From NCBI RefSeq assembly GCF_964355755.1, contig NC_092672.1, positions 2,418,001-2,482,000 of the forward strand: 64,000 nt of DNA. Direction: 5' to 3'. The translations under genes and the position numbers were made by a program. The DNA comes from Antedon mediterranea. Taxonomy: Eukaryota; Echinodermata; Crinoidea; Comatulida; Antedonidae. The notes under the pieces are model-generated. The model saw only the letters and a list, made by a program, of their open reading frames with translations, was not told where the DNA came from and did not search any database. Numbering within the stretch: position 1 is the first letter of the stretch; every line of letters begins with the position of its first letter. Shown piece after piece: positions 1 to 12,779 of this stretch.

Positions 1-824
1 ATCAAAAATTAAATAAAATTCATCACGAGCTAAGATAATACATTAGCTGGGTGTATACATGTAGAGGTCTAAATCAAATGAGAATTCCCATTTTTACAAA
101 CAACATATCGAAATAAAATTCTCATCGTGACAGTCTTAACACCGAGGTATAAAAATAGATGGTGTAAAGAAACAATATCTAACACTACAAAATGTTTATT
201 AATACTCTAATATGAGTGGATATATGGATGGCACTCGTGACACAGTCTTAGTTACTACCTAAAAGTCGGTAGGAATATTTTAAGTCAAAAGTCTCACCAT
301 AAGTGGCACGTTTCATAATCAATTCGTTTTCATCAGACATTCCACATAATGGTAGTTGCTTATGGTATCACTGTGTAGGCCTAAGATTCAACATTTAGTC
401 CCGCGAAAGATAGTCAATGCATAAAGTCATATGTTCACAAACAGCACCAAAACTTCAAATAAACATCATCGGATCAAACACACCTCCGTTAAGCGCGCAG
501 ACACTTTACATCGTATGCCCCTTTATCAATAATACCCAGAGAGGGTTATAGAGTTTGGTATCAGAATCATGTAATTTGATGTTCTGTAAAAGTTTTTCTC
601 GATCCATAATCCCGATATCATACGGTTACCATGATGATTGTGCATCAATGTCAAAAACATGAAATATTTTTATAAAAAAACTGTATTTATGTAGTGATAG
701 ACATCAGGCCATTCATCTTGAATGTTACATTATTCAGCATATCGTTGTTTTCTAAAGTACAGGAATTGTCCTAAATTCAAAAATTCTATTTTTCAGAAAG
801 GAAGATAAAAACTGAATTGACAAT
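1..824 (+). promoter_or_regulatory. Upstream region and 5' UTR of NLR copy 1
   Basis: No open frame here resembles a gene. The stretch is repeated almost base for base at 21342-22182 ahead of the second NLR copy, so it belongs to the duplicated unit. A polypyrimidine/CAG acceptor just before 797 suggests that the exon carrying the ATG (797-834) is preceded by a spliced 5' UTR exon that I cannot place. No TATA box or initiator can be assigned with confidence. Confidence 0.5.
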
Positions 825-3800
825 ATGGCGACAGGTAATAAACATAAATGGTGTTTTTGTATTGCATTGAGAAGAACAATTTTAAAATGTTTTTTCTAAT
901 CTTCTCTTTTTCCCACTTTTTAATTTTTTTAGAAATAGATTTTAATGTGGACTTAGTGAACTTTTCAGAATGGTATGATAAAAACAACCTCGTAAGACAG
1001 CTAAAGGTTTTATACCACGATTTAATTTCAGTAGCAGACATAGACAAAGCCAACACAACGATAGATCTACTGGATGCATTGAGGAAAACAGGACGTTTAA
1101 GCCGAGGCAATCTGGAGTTACTTTATGAAACGATAAAAATAACACAAACGTTTGGAGCTATCAAAGTTTTTCAACAATCTTTCTTCGAAGTTCAAGAAAT
1201 ACAAATTATTAATTTCACCCCATATCGACACTGGATTGCAGATTTTGGAAACGAACTACGAAAGGCTGCTGTTAAGAAAATTGATGCACTCTTCAACAAT
1301 CCTTTAAAGAATTATGAAGACTCGTGGAGTATGATTATAGACTTGGAACAAAGACAAATACTTTGTGAAGAAAGAAAAGAAGGGTTTATTAACATTCTTA
1401 ACAGAATTGGACTGGCATCAACGATGAAATGCCTGGCACAAGGTATGTAACAGGAACGTGTTAGCAAACAAATAATTAATTGGAGAAGATTATAAAAATA
1501 GCCTATAATATGTGTAAAACATTCACTACGTAACAATTATTGTATATTTGTATTTTTTCTTGTTTGTTATTTAACAGAGGAAGTGCCGAGAAGTAGTAGT
1601 AGTGACACAAGAATGCAAACAGAGGAAGGTAACTATAGTTATACTGTTATGTAGGACATTAGAGTCAAAATGATTTTATTGGTGAAATCAAACTAGAGAA
1701 ATTAGTAATAGATTGATAAATTAAATGAAATAAAATTAGTGATTTGAAATGTAATTATGGAAAGCGAAATAAACCCAAAATAATTCAATTTACCAATTCA
1801 TTTTTTAAACTCAAACCATAATGTTGTGCAGTTCAACAAAATCTCAATTCACTTTTAACATCCGGTGACGTCCTAGGCAACAAAAGGTAAATTAAATGTT
1901 AAGAAGGCAAACTACGCATACAATAACCCTTCTTCTATTCCTTATGTTATAATAATGTTTTATCATCAGTATTCTTTAAAGTTAAAACAATATGCATACC
2001 TGTAAGGAAATACAGGTATCTCACTTATGTGATTGGTGAATACGGCCACTGGGGCTTATTTCATCCTATTTCGGATTTGTGATAAATTTATTTTTCGATT
2101 TGCTGCCCTCTGTTGGTCATGTTTTTAAAAATTATGCTTCTCTTCTTATCTGATTTATCCGTGGATTTATCAAAATTTGTGTTTGTCAACCTAAATTTAC
2201 AAATACGTTACGGTACAAGATAAGGAGTGAGCCTCCGTATATCAGAAAATAGTCTGGTATAACTAATAATAATTACTTGACTTACTTTAACTGAGTACAG
2301 TAATAGCAAATTATTATTACATTCTAATTCCCATACAATTATCTAGGCCTGCAAAAAGAACAAACAACTAATTAATAACATTTTTAAAACTGCTTTATAT
2401 AAAAGATAAATTAAGATCAACAGTTTAATAATTTAAAAATACATGTATTATAAAATATTATTATGTATACATTTCTGAACCTCTTTTTTTACATTTAGAA
2501 AAGATTGAAGAATATCTGCTGCTAACACAAAAGGAACACTGCAGGCAGGCCAGGATATTTACACCAGAAACAATGCGTGGTAGATACACAGTTGACATTT
2601 CACAGATGTTTACCGATATGGAACTACTGAAAGAACGTGAAAACAATAAAGGAAGCAAACCAACAACATTGGAAGAAGTGGTAGATGTTATACAATCCAC
2701 ACCTGGATGTAAAGCCCTCATAGAAGGGGAGGGAGGTATTGGAAAAACTACCATATTAAGGCATTTATCGTACAACTGGTCTGATCAATCAATTGAATTA
2801 TTTGAAGGTAAAATTGTGTTTCTTTTAAGTTTAAGAGATTTAAAAAAAGATGACGACATATCTGATCTGATTGTACAGCAACTGACAGATTTCAATTTAG
2901 ACACAGATCTCCCAGAAGATCCACAGTTAATTAAGGAATTTATAAATAAACATGACAATAACTTTGTGTTACTACTAGATGGATTAGATGAATTAAGATT
3001 TGATAATCAAAGCGTAATTAGTCTTTTCAGAAAAAAAAGGTTTAAACAAAGTACTGTAATACTTACTTCAAGACCGGAAAACATAGATGAATTTATAAAA
3101 GAGTGTAACGTACACATAAGAGTTAGTGGATTCAACAAAGAGAGCATTGGAAAGTATATTGAAAAATACTTTAAGCATTTTGAAAATCAACAATTGGGAG
3201 AATCCCTTAAAGAAGAGTTGGATATTGACACTCTTTTGCCTGGGGAAAAACATCCAGAAGCATATTCAATGTGCAAAAATCCAATGCTACTTCTTTCGAT
3301 CTGTATGCTATGGGAAGATAATCAAAGTCTTCCTAGTGATAATACTGATCTTTTCAAAGAATTATTTCGTAGTATTTTAAATCAATTTAACAAACAAAAA
3401 CAATGTGACAAAATTTTAAAATTTGAAGACACCCCATCAAAATATGTACACGCTATGATTTTGTTAGGCAAATGTATGTATATAAACTTAAAACGAAATC
3501 AACTTTCAATAAAAATAACAGATTTGAATGATACACATTCCACAAGAGATATGATTGACATGGCCCTAAAACTTGGATTTGTTTACGAAGAAGCACCACT
3601 TTCAAAATCTAATTGTGAAAGAATATTTATGCCTCCTCACAAATTGATTGTAGAATCATTGGTGGGATTTTACATGTCTAAATTATTTGAAAGTGAAAAT
3701 ATAAAGGATGACTCAGACGTGAGACAATTACTTATACCATTGGGTTATAATGAATTGGATGTAATAAAAAGCGAGTATTTCAAAGTTGCGAGAAAGTTTG

Positions 3801-4525
3801 CACTTGGTTTCCTTGATGCTGCAACAGCTGGTTATTATTTAAAGCAATGGCTCACAAAACATTTCCCATTAAGAATGAGTAGTAGAATTCGGAAGTTTTT
3901 TTTCGGCATTAAGATTACATATAAGGAAAGATTTATTGCGAACATTTTAGACATTCAACATGACTCTTATGGACGTGTTGGTGTTAGGATTTGCAATCTA
4001 TCAGCTGACGTCATCAATCACTTGGGTACAGAATGTTCTCTCAAACAAGTTCAATTAGCATTACGTACTATCGATATCTTTGGTAATAACTTTCACAACA
4101 TTGATGTTAATTCATTGTCTTCATTACTCATTATGTGTCCTAAGCTGACGACGCTTTACATGATGAATTGCAATCTATCAGCTGATGTCATCAATCACTT
4201 GGGTACAGACTGTTCTCTCAAACAAGTTCAATTAGCATTAGAACATCTCGATATCTCTCGTAATAACTTTCACAACATTGATGTTAATTCATTGTCTTCA
4301 TTACTCATTATGTGTCCTAAGCTGTGGGAGCTTTACATGAGGGATTGCAATCTATCAGGTGACGTCATCAATCACTTCGTTACAGAATGTTCTCTCAAAC
4401 AAGTTCAATTAGCATTACGTGATCTCTCTATCTCTGGCAATAACTTTCACAACATTGATGTTAATTCATTTTCTTCATTTCTCATTATGTGTCCTAAGCA
4501 CAGCTGTTTCACCAATGTAAAATAA
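825..4525 (+). CDS. DED-like / NACHT / LRR receptor (NLR copy 1), 3' end truncated by a transposon
   Basis: Predicted cytosolic innate immune receptor of the NLR type. Coding exons 825-834, 933-1442, 1578-1628 and 2499-4525 join in phase with GT/AG sites and give 865 aa. Residues ~4-90 form a helical death-effector-like domain (segment LLDALRKTGRLSRGNLELL), and a second helical stretch runs to ~173. The third exon is a short Ser-rich linker. NACHT follows: Walker A GEGGIGKTT at ~267-275 and Walker B FVLLLDGLDELRFD at ~346. The C-terminus has ~55-aa leucine-rich modules with the core NLSADVINHLGTECSLKQVQ. NLR proteins classically oligomerise through NACHT after LRR sensing and signal through the death-fold domain; that function is inferred from the family. 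The native exon would run on to the stop at 9830, but an element inserted at 4499 ends the frame after CPKHSCFTNVK. Only about 30 terminal residues are lost, so the protein may still work. The DED lacks an obvious RxDL motif. Confidence 0.85.
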
Positions 4526-5379
4526 ATAGAAAAAGTCAAGCGCCCTCAATATTGTCAGACGGCGATATGTGCCTGAGCGTGACGCCGCGCGAGTGGTTGA
4601 ATCTCGTTCAACTTTCGCGACATTTGCAACTTTTATAACTACACTTTAAATTAATTTAATCAATTTCGTCATAAATATTATAAAACCATTTTTATACTAT
4701 TTGTTAGAAAATAAGATTTTTAATTACCGATTTTTTGGAAATAGTAAGTAATTAAGCATAACACCAAGTTTACGAAATTATTTACACCCGGAAGTTTTAA
4801 AAATTAACATCGATCGGCCTAGCAAATGTAAACAATGGAAAGTTTGAAAAAATGCTTGTCAAATTGTACACTTTTTGTTTTTATTCGTAATTTTCATAAA
4901 TACTTGGAAAATCTAGGTAAAAGTTTGATTATATATGCTTACATGAGACATTGAATTGTTAGGAGGTGACGGTGAAAATCTCAAGAAATTTTCATTTAAA
5001 AACTCGACTGTTTTGTTAAATGCGAAACAGCGTATTTGGCGAGAGGTCGATGAACGCGGCTGATAACCGCTCGCTAGGCTGTACGCAACTAGGCCTAGGT
5101 TGTAGCTAGGCCTAGTTGGTACGTATAAGTAGTGTAATCATGCTATACATCATTTTAATTTACAATAGATTAAATAATAAGCTTAATTATTATCATTGTA
5201 TTTATTTCAACTGAATATAATTCATCATACATGTACAAATTTAGTAAAACTACTAACTACCAGGCCAGGCCTAGCTAGGCCCTTCAAAATTAAAGCCTAT
5301 ACAAAAATACTCAAACTACTGTATGATAAATATAATATAAAATTAAAGGTTGGTAAAATTAAAATTTCTTTTCATTTTT

Positions 5380-6240
5380 GTAGGCAACACAGTTTCACGA
5401 AAAGGCTTTAAGTTCTACTTGCTTCTGTTGTGGAACAAAATTTAAAGAAAAAGATAAAAAATACAATTTAAAAAATATGAAAACCATCACAAATTTGCAC
5501 TAAATCTAACAAATGTAAAATTACAACCTATATACATTTATACAACCTGCCATTCGCGAATTTTCAATGGATACTGTATACTACCACGCTAACATTTAAA
5601 TTAACAGGGCATGGACCAAATTGCTTGGCATGCTACACTTCAACAACAACTATGACCTGGGCCAAAACTACATTCACAAGTGAAAGAACACACTGGCGTT
5701 TAAGGGAACAGTTTTTTGTCTGGTACAGCTGCTCCATAATCTGCTTTTCTTATATCTTCACTCTTTTTGAAAGTTTATACTAACAAATTTAATTAAATGA
5801 ACATACCTCATAATCAAATAACTGTTTTCTCATCCTAATTTATATACATAGTTTAAAAAGCGCCAATTTTCAATTAAGACTACATCATACATTGTATATT
5901 TCTATTCAACAAAATTGTCAGAACTTTCTATTATTTAAATGTCTAAGATAGTCCGATCTCGGGTCCATTCTACAGTCACCACAGATTGACTTTTTCATCA
6001 CAAAATTTCTGAAATTATAAAATGTATTAATGTGTCAATTAAGTATTTTTTAATTACATAAAAAATATCATACAAGTATTTTTAGCAGAATACAGGCATA
6101 TTGCACCAGGTGTAATACAGCCTAAGCTACATATGCTTGAGCACCATGCTATTGCATTCATGAGAGAATGGAAGGTGGTCTCTGAGCAAGGCGGGGAGAC
6201 ATGCCAAACTCAACCGTCACAAAACAGCAGTGTGGATTAG
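5380..6240 (+). pseudogene. Decayed transposase exons inside the 4499-9727 element
   Basis: Three short + strand frames follow plausible splice acceptors. After TTTTTGTAG at ~5383 comes a Cys-containing block read as SSTCFCCGTKFKEKDKK. After AACAG at ~5607 comes a frame with PNCLACYTS and WAKTTFTSERTHWRLRE. Near 6090 a frame reads GVIQPKLHMLEHHAIAF and then WKVVSEQGGETC. The last resembles the block around the final catalytic Glu in several DDE transposases (PKxHxLE...EQGGE). No start codon, complete chain or other catalytic residues could be found, so I read this as a broken transposase gene. Family assignment is tentative. Confidence 0.45.
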
Positions 6241-6504
6241 AGTCAAACTTAGACTCATCTGACTTTCACATCTCCAATGATACAAAATGAAATAATAAAA
6301 CCCAACAAATGCAAGAAAGCCAACAAAGAATGATTCATTAACATTAATGATCATAAAATATTGTACATTTTTAAATGTTAAAGGAATATTGCATTGTATT
6401 GATTTCCTTTTAACAATGCCTAATAATAATGAATATGTAAAAGTAATACTATAGTATGTCTATATTTCAATTACTAACTAATTACTATTGATTGATAGTA
6501 CTAC

Positions 6505-9136
6505 TGCTGTACATGTGTTAGTGATTGATTGTTAAAGTTACAAATTCATAGCATGGTAAACACAATTTAAAATTTACTAGTTCTTGAACAGTAAAATAAA
6601 CTTACCTATATGGTAGGTATAGGTATTGGTCCAAATCTGTTTAAAATGTTTTAGCCATTTTGGGTTGCCGCTATATATGTACCTAAAAAATAGTAATAGT
6701 ATAACATTATAATAAGAATTAATTAAAATTAACTTATTAAATTTACTATGGTTGCATACATACTAATTTGAATATGCAGTGATGAGCAAAAACAAATGTT
6801 AAAATTCATTATTTATAATAATTGTAATTATTACATACAGGGTAGGCATATATGCCTTATGTCATTGCATAGGGTATATATAACCAGGTATCCTCATAAT
6901 AAACATTATTTGTAATAAATACTGTAAATATATTAAAAATAAAAATTAATAATAATTAAATAATAATAATATATAGGCATAGAGCCTCTATGCCTAATTA
7001 GGTAGCCTACTAATACCTAGCCTATTGCTCTAGGCTAGGCTAAATAAGCTGGAAAGCTGCTTCTCTGTAAGCTACTAGTGCAAGAGAGCACAGGTCTAGC
7101 TAGTATATTAAAATAAAAATAGGGCCTATAATATAGGCCTAGCCTACCCAGCCAGTGGTAGTGATTGGTTGTTAATATTGAAAATTAATAGCATGGTAAA
7201 CACAATTTAAAATTTACTAGTTCTTGAACAGTAAAATAAACTTACCTATAATATAGATGGTAGGTATAGGTATAGGTCCAAATCTGTTTAAATGATTTTT
7301 CCACTTCCGGTTGCCGCTATGTACCTAAAAAATAGTAAAACATTACTATAAGAATTAATTAAAATTAGCTTATTAAATTTAATATGGTTGCATACATACT
7401 AATTTGAATATGCAGTGATAAGCAAAAACGAATGTTTAAATTCATTATTTATAATACTGTAATTGTAATTATTACATACAGGGTAGGCATATATGCCTTA
7501 TGTCATTGCATAGGGTATATATAACCAGGTATTCTCATAATAAACATTATTTAAATAAAATACAGTAAATATATTAAAACTAAAAATAATAATAATTAAA
7601 TAATAATATTTAGGCGTAGAGCCTAGACCTAATTAGGTAGTCTACTTATACCTAGCCTATTGCTCTAGGCTAGGCTAAATAAGCTGGAAAGCTGCTTCTC
7701 TGTAGGCTGCTAGTGTTAGAGAGCACAGGTCTAGCTAGTATATTAAAATAAAAATGGGGCCTATAATATAGGCCTAGCCTACCCAGCCAGTGGTAGTGAT
7801 TGATTGTTAATATTGAAAATTAGTAGCATGGTAAACACAATTTAAAATTTACTAGTTCTTGAGCAGTAAAATAAACTTACCTACTGTATATAGATGGTAG
7901 GCTGCTAGGTATTGGTCCAAATCTGTTTAAAATGTTTTTGCCACTTCGGGTTGCCGCTATGTACCTAAAAAATAGTAAAACATTATTATAAGAATTACTT
8001 AAAATTAGCTTATTAAATTTAATATGGTTGCATACATACTAATTTGAATATGCAGTGATGAGCAAAAACGAATGTTAAAATTCATTATTTTTAATAATTG
8101 TAATTATTACATACAGGGTAGGCATATATGCCTTATTTCATTGCATAGGGTATATATAACCAGGTATTCTCATAAGAAACATTATTTAAATAAATACTGT
8201 AAATATATTAAACAAAAATTAATAATAATTAAATAATAATAGGCCTATATAGGCGTAGAGCCTAGCCTAATTAGGTAGCCTACTTATACCTAGCCTAATT
8301 GCTCTAGGCTAGGCTAAATAAGCTGGAAAGCTGCTTCTCTGTAGGCTGCTGCTAGTGATAGAGAGCACAGGTCTATCTAGTATATTATTAAAATAAAAAT
8401 AGGGCCTATAATATAGGCCTAGCCTACCCAGCCAGTGGTAGTGATTGATTGTTAATATTACAAATTAATAACATGGTACACAATTTAATATTTGCTACTT
8501 CTTGAACAGCAAAATAATCTTACCTATATAGATGGTAGGTATGGTCCAAATCTGCTTAGCCACTTCAGGTTACTGCTCTATATATTATATGTATCTACAA
8601 TAGTATAACATTAATAATTATTATAACAATTTTATAAAATTAACTTAACTTATTAAATTTAGTATGATTGCATACTAATTTGAATATGCAGTGATGAGCA
8701 AAACCGAATGTTAATATGATGCTTGTCATTATTTATATTGTAATTATTACATACACTTTACAGGGTAGGCCTATAATATTCCCTATTGCATACATGTTAC
8801 ATAGGGTATATATAATCCTCATAATATTAAATTTACAGTTTTTGTAATGAATACTGTAAATTTAATAAAACTAAAATTAATTATAATGATTAAATAATAT
8901 TAAAAATATATAGGCCTAGGCGTAGATCCTGGGCCTAATTTTAATTAGGTAGCCTACTAATACTAGTATTAGGCTAGTAGGCTAGCCTACTCAAGGCCAG
9001 GCTAACTAAGCCGGAAAGCTGCTTCTCTGTAGTAGGCTGCTAGAGAACACAGGTCTAGCAAGGGCCTAGGCCTAGTATTAAAATAAAAATAGGGCCTATA
9101 GTATTGGTATATGCCTAGCCTACCCAGCCAGGCCTA
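6505..9136. repeat. Four-copy ~640-bp tandem repeat inside the transposon
   Basis: The phrase TAGTGATTGATTGTTAA recurs near 6511, 7157, 7793 and 8442. Each time it is followed by the same order of blocks: a CTTACCTATA motif, 'GGTTGCCGCTATGTACCT', an ATACAGGGTAGGCATATATG block, and a cluster of TAGGCCTA palindromes ending in CCTACCCAGCCAG. Units are ~636-690 bp and differ by small indels and substitutions; the last is most diverged. I see no open frame in the unit. Confidence 0.85.
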
Positions 9137-9731
9137 AATAATTCAAATAATGTAACATTTCCAAACTCATTTGGGTCAGCTGTCACATGAAAGGCAGTGT
9201 TGCAACTAGAGTAGACACAAGCCTAAGCCTAAAAATGACACAATTTGAAACGGCCATAGCTCAAAAATTCAACCATCACCTCTCGACCATTACTATGTTA
9301 TAACATTCACAGATAACTAAATTATCATGCAGTACCAAAGAATTAGAGTGAAAATTAGATTTTTTAAAGATACGGACAAACAAACATGTACCTAATTTGG
9401 AAATGTCACTCACGTGCGTAAATTGGTATATGCTTGTATTTTATGGTCCACCCTTCCATTAATTTTCAGCGTTACATTCCTTGTTAAAAACAAAACGACA
9501 ACGTGCTTGTTTCATCCAGGGACTCTTTAATGAATATTCATATTTTTACCGACCCTTTATTTTTTTATCTCATTCTCATTGGCTGTTTAAAACATGTCTT
9601 TAAATGACATTTGACTCCACTCTGCACACGTGGATTTGTAAGTAATTGTTTATGTATTGTTACTCCAGCGATACGACTTGTAACGTTGAGGGCGCATGAC
9701 TTAATTCGTATGTTTGAAACAGCTGTGTAAG

Positions 9732-9960
9732 CTGAGGGAGCTTTACATGATGGATTGCAATCTATCAGGTTACGTCATATATTACTTGACCGTAGTGTGT
9801 TCAAACAGAGGCATCGATTTTTTTAAATAATTTTACAATCCTATTATACTGTGTATAATTTATATATAATTATATATAATCATCACCTTTATAAAACTCG
9901 CAGAACGTAAGTGTCATTTTGGAAATTTCCGTTAGAATTGCATCTGTAATCTAAAAATGT
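9732..9960 (+). pseudogene. Stranded terminal LRR codons, native stop and 3' UTR of NLR copy 1
   Basis: Immediately right of the transposon the LRR frame resumes in phase (LRELYMMDCNLSGYVIYYL...) and reaches TAA at 9828-9830. The following AT-rich ~150 bp match the sequence after the equivalent stop of copy 2 (29173-29175) and a third degenerate copy near 31910. This is the original end of the last exon, now separated from the gene by 5.2 kb of insertion. Confidence 0.85.
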
Positions 9961-10507
9961 CATGCAATCTATAATAGATCTTCAACAAATCCGGAATAGA
10001 TTATTTCCAAATTTATAATTTTGTCTTTTTAAGGAATAATCTCAAAGCAAAATTTTATTTTCTCAAAAGTTTGTTCCTATCCGGTCGTCCTGCATCGAAT
10101 ACGCGTACTTCATCCATATTCATCATCTTCTTCCTAGACGCGCGCATACAATCAAGAGAGAGCTCTGCAGCATCTCCATGCTACATACGCGCGCGTTTAC
10201 GATATAAGTAAATTGATGCTAAGTGATAATTATTATTATTATTTAATTATAACATGATACTGTATGGTAGGAATTTTCTTTGTTTTCTTTATTTGTATTT
10301 TCTACGCATCTTTTTTAACAAATACAGCTCAAATACCAGTTCTTTTCAGATATCTTTGAGATAATATTTGATTTGTGGTGAATGTGCAATGTATAAAGTC
10401 AGCATAACTGCACTGCCAGTCATTCATATGTTTTAGTGATATTGTTTTTACTTTAGTTTAACATTTTATGTAGTAGATTTATTTTATAATAATAATAATA
10501 ATAACAC

Positions 10508-10538
<31 letters not shown>

Positions 10539-10990
10539 AATAATATTTATTCGGTCATCAATGTAAAAATAACCAGGAATGAGAATAGGCTAAAGCCCAA
10601 ACAGATTCTGCACTTACTCCATACATATAATATATTTTAAATTTGTTCATGTTTTGGGAAAAATACATGTTAATAACCCTGTTGGTGTATGGTATTGGCA
10701 ATTTGATATAATTCATGTCTGATAATAGACGAACATTTTGTATATTTCTTGTTTGTACAATTCATTTGAATTTGGGCAATTTGTACGATGTATGAATAAA
10801 ATTATATATTTTGATAATGTAATTAATTAATGTAAGTATTTTGATAATATTAAATAAGACTCTAAGTAATAAATGTGTGAATGGCAAATTTCATATTGCA
10901 TGTAACTTTTACTTGATGATGACAAATAAAAGTAATGTTAGTTACGTTGTTTATCTTTTCTTAGCTTTTGTTTGATGTCTATCATATTGA
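9960..10990. other. Duplicated NLR 3' flank, no gene seen
   Basis: AT-rich non-coding DNA that matches ~29330-30280 downstream of NLR copy 2 over most of its length. It contains CG-rich alternating purine-pyrimidine patches (GACGCGCGCATACA). The only sizeable difference from the second copy is an insertion around an (AAT)n microsatellite at 10484-10545 that resembles a LINE or SINE tail (TTTATTCGG). Confidence 0.6.
10484..10545. repeat. (AAT)n microsatellite, possible retroelement tail
   Basis: An impure run of AAT/ATA triplets precedes TATTTATTCGG. A related tail (ATAATATTTATTCGG) occurs at 43510 in a CDK11 intron, suggesting a shared non-LTR retroelement 3' end in inverse orientation. The run is missing from the otherwise similar flank of NLR copy 2. 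Confidence 0.6.
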
Positions 10991-11008
10991 AAATAATTCA
11001 TGTGATTA

Positions 11009-11175
11009 GAGGCAGATCCAGGATCACATGATCTACCCTCTCGACACCCTTTATTTTCACCGTCTCAACACACTTTAATATGGTTGAACCAGTCAAGATG
11101 GACCCCAAGGGATATGCTCTCCTCTCAAATCTATTATTAGCGTAATTGTTCATAAATTCTGGATCTGCGCCTGGT
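11009..11175. mobile_element. Short MITE with GGCAGATCCAG termini
   Basis: The segment begins GGCAGATCCAGGATC and ends with a near inverse copy (TTCTGGATCTGCGCC), about 165 bp in all. The same element sits in the matching place at ~30291-30475 downstream of NLR copy 2, where a C homopolymer interrupts it. It therefore predates the segmental duplication. Related GGCGGATCCAGGA sequence follows at 11283 and 30597. Confidence 0.5.
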
Positions 11176-11880
11176 GATACAGTATGTATGTAGCCTAGGC
11201 CTACAGTATTTATCTGCGCCTGGTGATACAGTATGTTGGAATACAGTATTTATCACAAATAAATCTGAGACAATCATTTGCAGCGGCGGATCCAGGAATT
11301 TGAAAAAGGGGGCCCAGGGCCTAAAAATTTAGTTTTCAGTGGATCTAGTTAAAGAAATCTTTGTCGTTTTAACATCAAATTACCCTATCACAAATTAAAT
11401 ATGGTCGGTACATTTTCACAGAACAATTTTTATTGACGTTATATCACGATTCGCCAATTTGATGATGGACAATAACCAATGAATGTTTCATACTGAGAGC
11501 AAATCGATGTATAAATTAATAAAATAATAAATATTTCCAAACAATATTTAAAACAGTATTGTACTGGTACTAAGATTACCATAAAGACGCCAACAGAAAA
11601 ACAATATACATATTAAAGCTAGCTACCTTCATTTTGTTTACACATACATCGAATTTGAATATTATTACAGGAATAAAACATGATTATATAAATATGAAGA
11701 CAATAGTAATAGTGATGAAGAAGCTGTTTAGATTATAGGCCTACATATATGTCACGATGAGATACTGATAGTGGTGATCACACCCACGTATATTGTGTAC
11801 AACGTCAGCTACCTATTTGAATATTACAAGATTAAAACATGATTATAATTAAATAATGAATACGATAGTTATGAAGACTG

Positions 11881-12245
11881 TTGAAGTTACTGAGCGATGA
11901 TCAATGACGTATGAAGACAAATTTACATGGTGCTATGTTGAAGTTACTGAGCGATGAACAATGACGTATGAAGACAAATTTACATGGTGCTATGTTGAAG
12001 TTACTGAGCGATGATCAATGACGTATGAAGACAAATTTACATGGTGCTATGTTGAAGTTACTGAGCGATGATCAATGACGTATGAAGACAAATTTACATG
12101 GTGCTATGTTGAAGTTACTGAGCGATGATCAATGACGTATAAAGACAAATTTACATGGTGCTATGTTGAAGTTACTGGCGATGATCGATGACGTATGAAG
12201 ACAAATGTACATGGTGCTATGTTAAAGTTACTGAGCGATGATCAA
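11881..12245. repeat. 57-bp minisatellite, about six copies
   Basis: Unit TTGAAGTTACTGAGCGATGA... repeats with a 57-bp period from 11881, nearly identical between units. The matching place downstream of NLR copy 2 (31190-31230) holds a single unit, so the array expanded in one duplicate. The last unit runs into the conserved sequence TTTTGTACAGCAATGATGATG. The frame that is open in the single-copy locus is interrupted here by TGA in most units. Confidence 0.9.
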
Positions 12246-12660
12246 TGACGTATATTTTGTACAGCAATGATGATGCAATGGTACTAGATACATTTGATAA
12301 CAGTGTAAGTTTTATAAACAAATAAAAGGAAAAAATTCAAAAATATAAACATTATTAGTATGTTTGTATTTACAAATTAATAAACAAAAGTATAAACTTA
12401 TTAAACCTTAAGCCTCCTAAACCAGCAGCTGTGCTATAAATAATTACAAAGGCTGTTTGCTCATGGAGGTATCAACAAAGCCGTACCACCTTCATAATAC
12501 CATGTTGTGATATAATGTTTACCAAAAAGTGCTAAATATAATATTAGAAAAACTCTAAAAGACTCAAAATCTATCCACCACCTAATCAAACTGGAAGTTA
12601 AAAAAGAAATGTTATTTTTTTAATAATTGCACAAATAAAGGAATGCGTTGCACACCGAAT
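12233..12660. repeat. Duplicated block matching 31203-31860
   Basis: This block matches the region downstream of NLR copy 2, including the sequence AACAGTGTAAGTTTT (a good splice-donor context) and the later AAAAGACTCAAAATCTATCC stretch. It is shorter than its partner because the partner holds a MITE at 31466-31641. I see no complete gene. Confidence 0.7.
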
Positions 12661-12779
12661 AAATTTTATTAGTTTTCTGTTTCAAATTTAATTTACCGAC
12701 GCTACAAAAAAAAATTATTATATGCATTCATATATGAATGGTTAGGTAGAATTTGTTTAAATCTTGGTATTATTATTTG

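Larger units (their letters stand above)
4499..9727 (+). mobile_element. 5.2-kb DNA transposon with TIRs and TAAG target duplication, inserted in NLR copy 1
   Basis: The left end begins CACAGCTGTTTCA and the right end finishes with its reverse complement. The terminal ~50 bp match imperfectly and both ends share a GCGCCCTCAA block. TAAG flanks both sides (4495-4498 and 9728-9731). Removing the element and one TAAG restores an unbroken LRR reading frame, so this is a clean insertion. CAC ends with a 4-bp duplication are compatible with Chapaev/CMC-type elements, but the superfamily is not proven. The interior holds a few transposase-like exon remnants (5380-6240) and a four-copy ~640-bp tandem array. 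Confidence 0.85.

Noticed and set aside
848-932. In-frame Met-rich extension ahead of the DED-like exon
   Set aside because: It is intron sequence: a strong acceptor lies at 932, and a short upstream exon (ATGGCGACAG) joins in phase.
793-1145. Minus-strand open frames opposite the DED-like exon (also 22151-22503)
   Set aside because: They are shadows of the + strand exon, have no family resemblance, and one overlaps the splice sites of the real gene.
11881-12245. CRISPR-like regular repeats (also 49322-49582 and 48833-49040)
   Set aside because: Units are contiguous without unique spacers, and the DNA is clearly animal nuclear.
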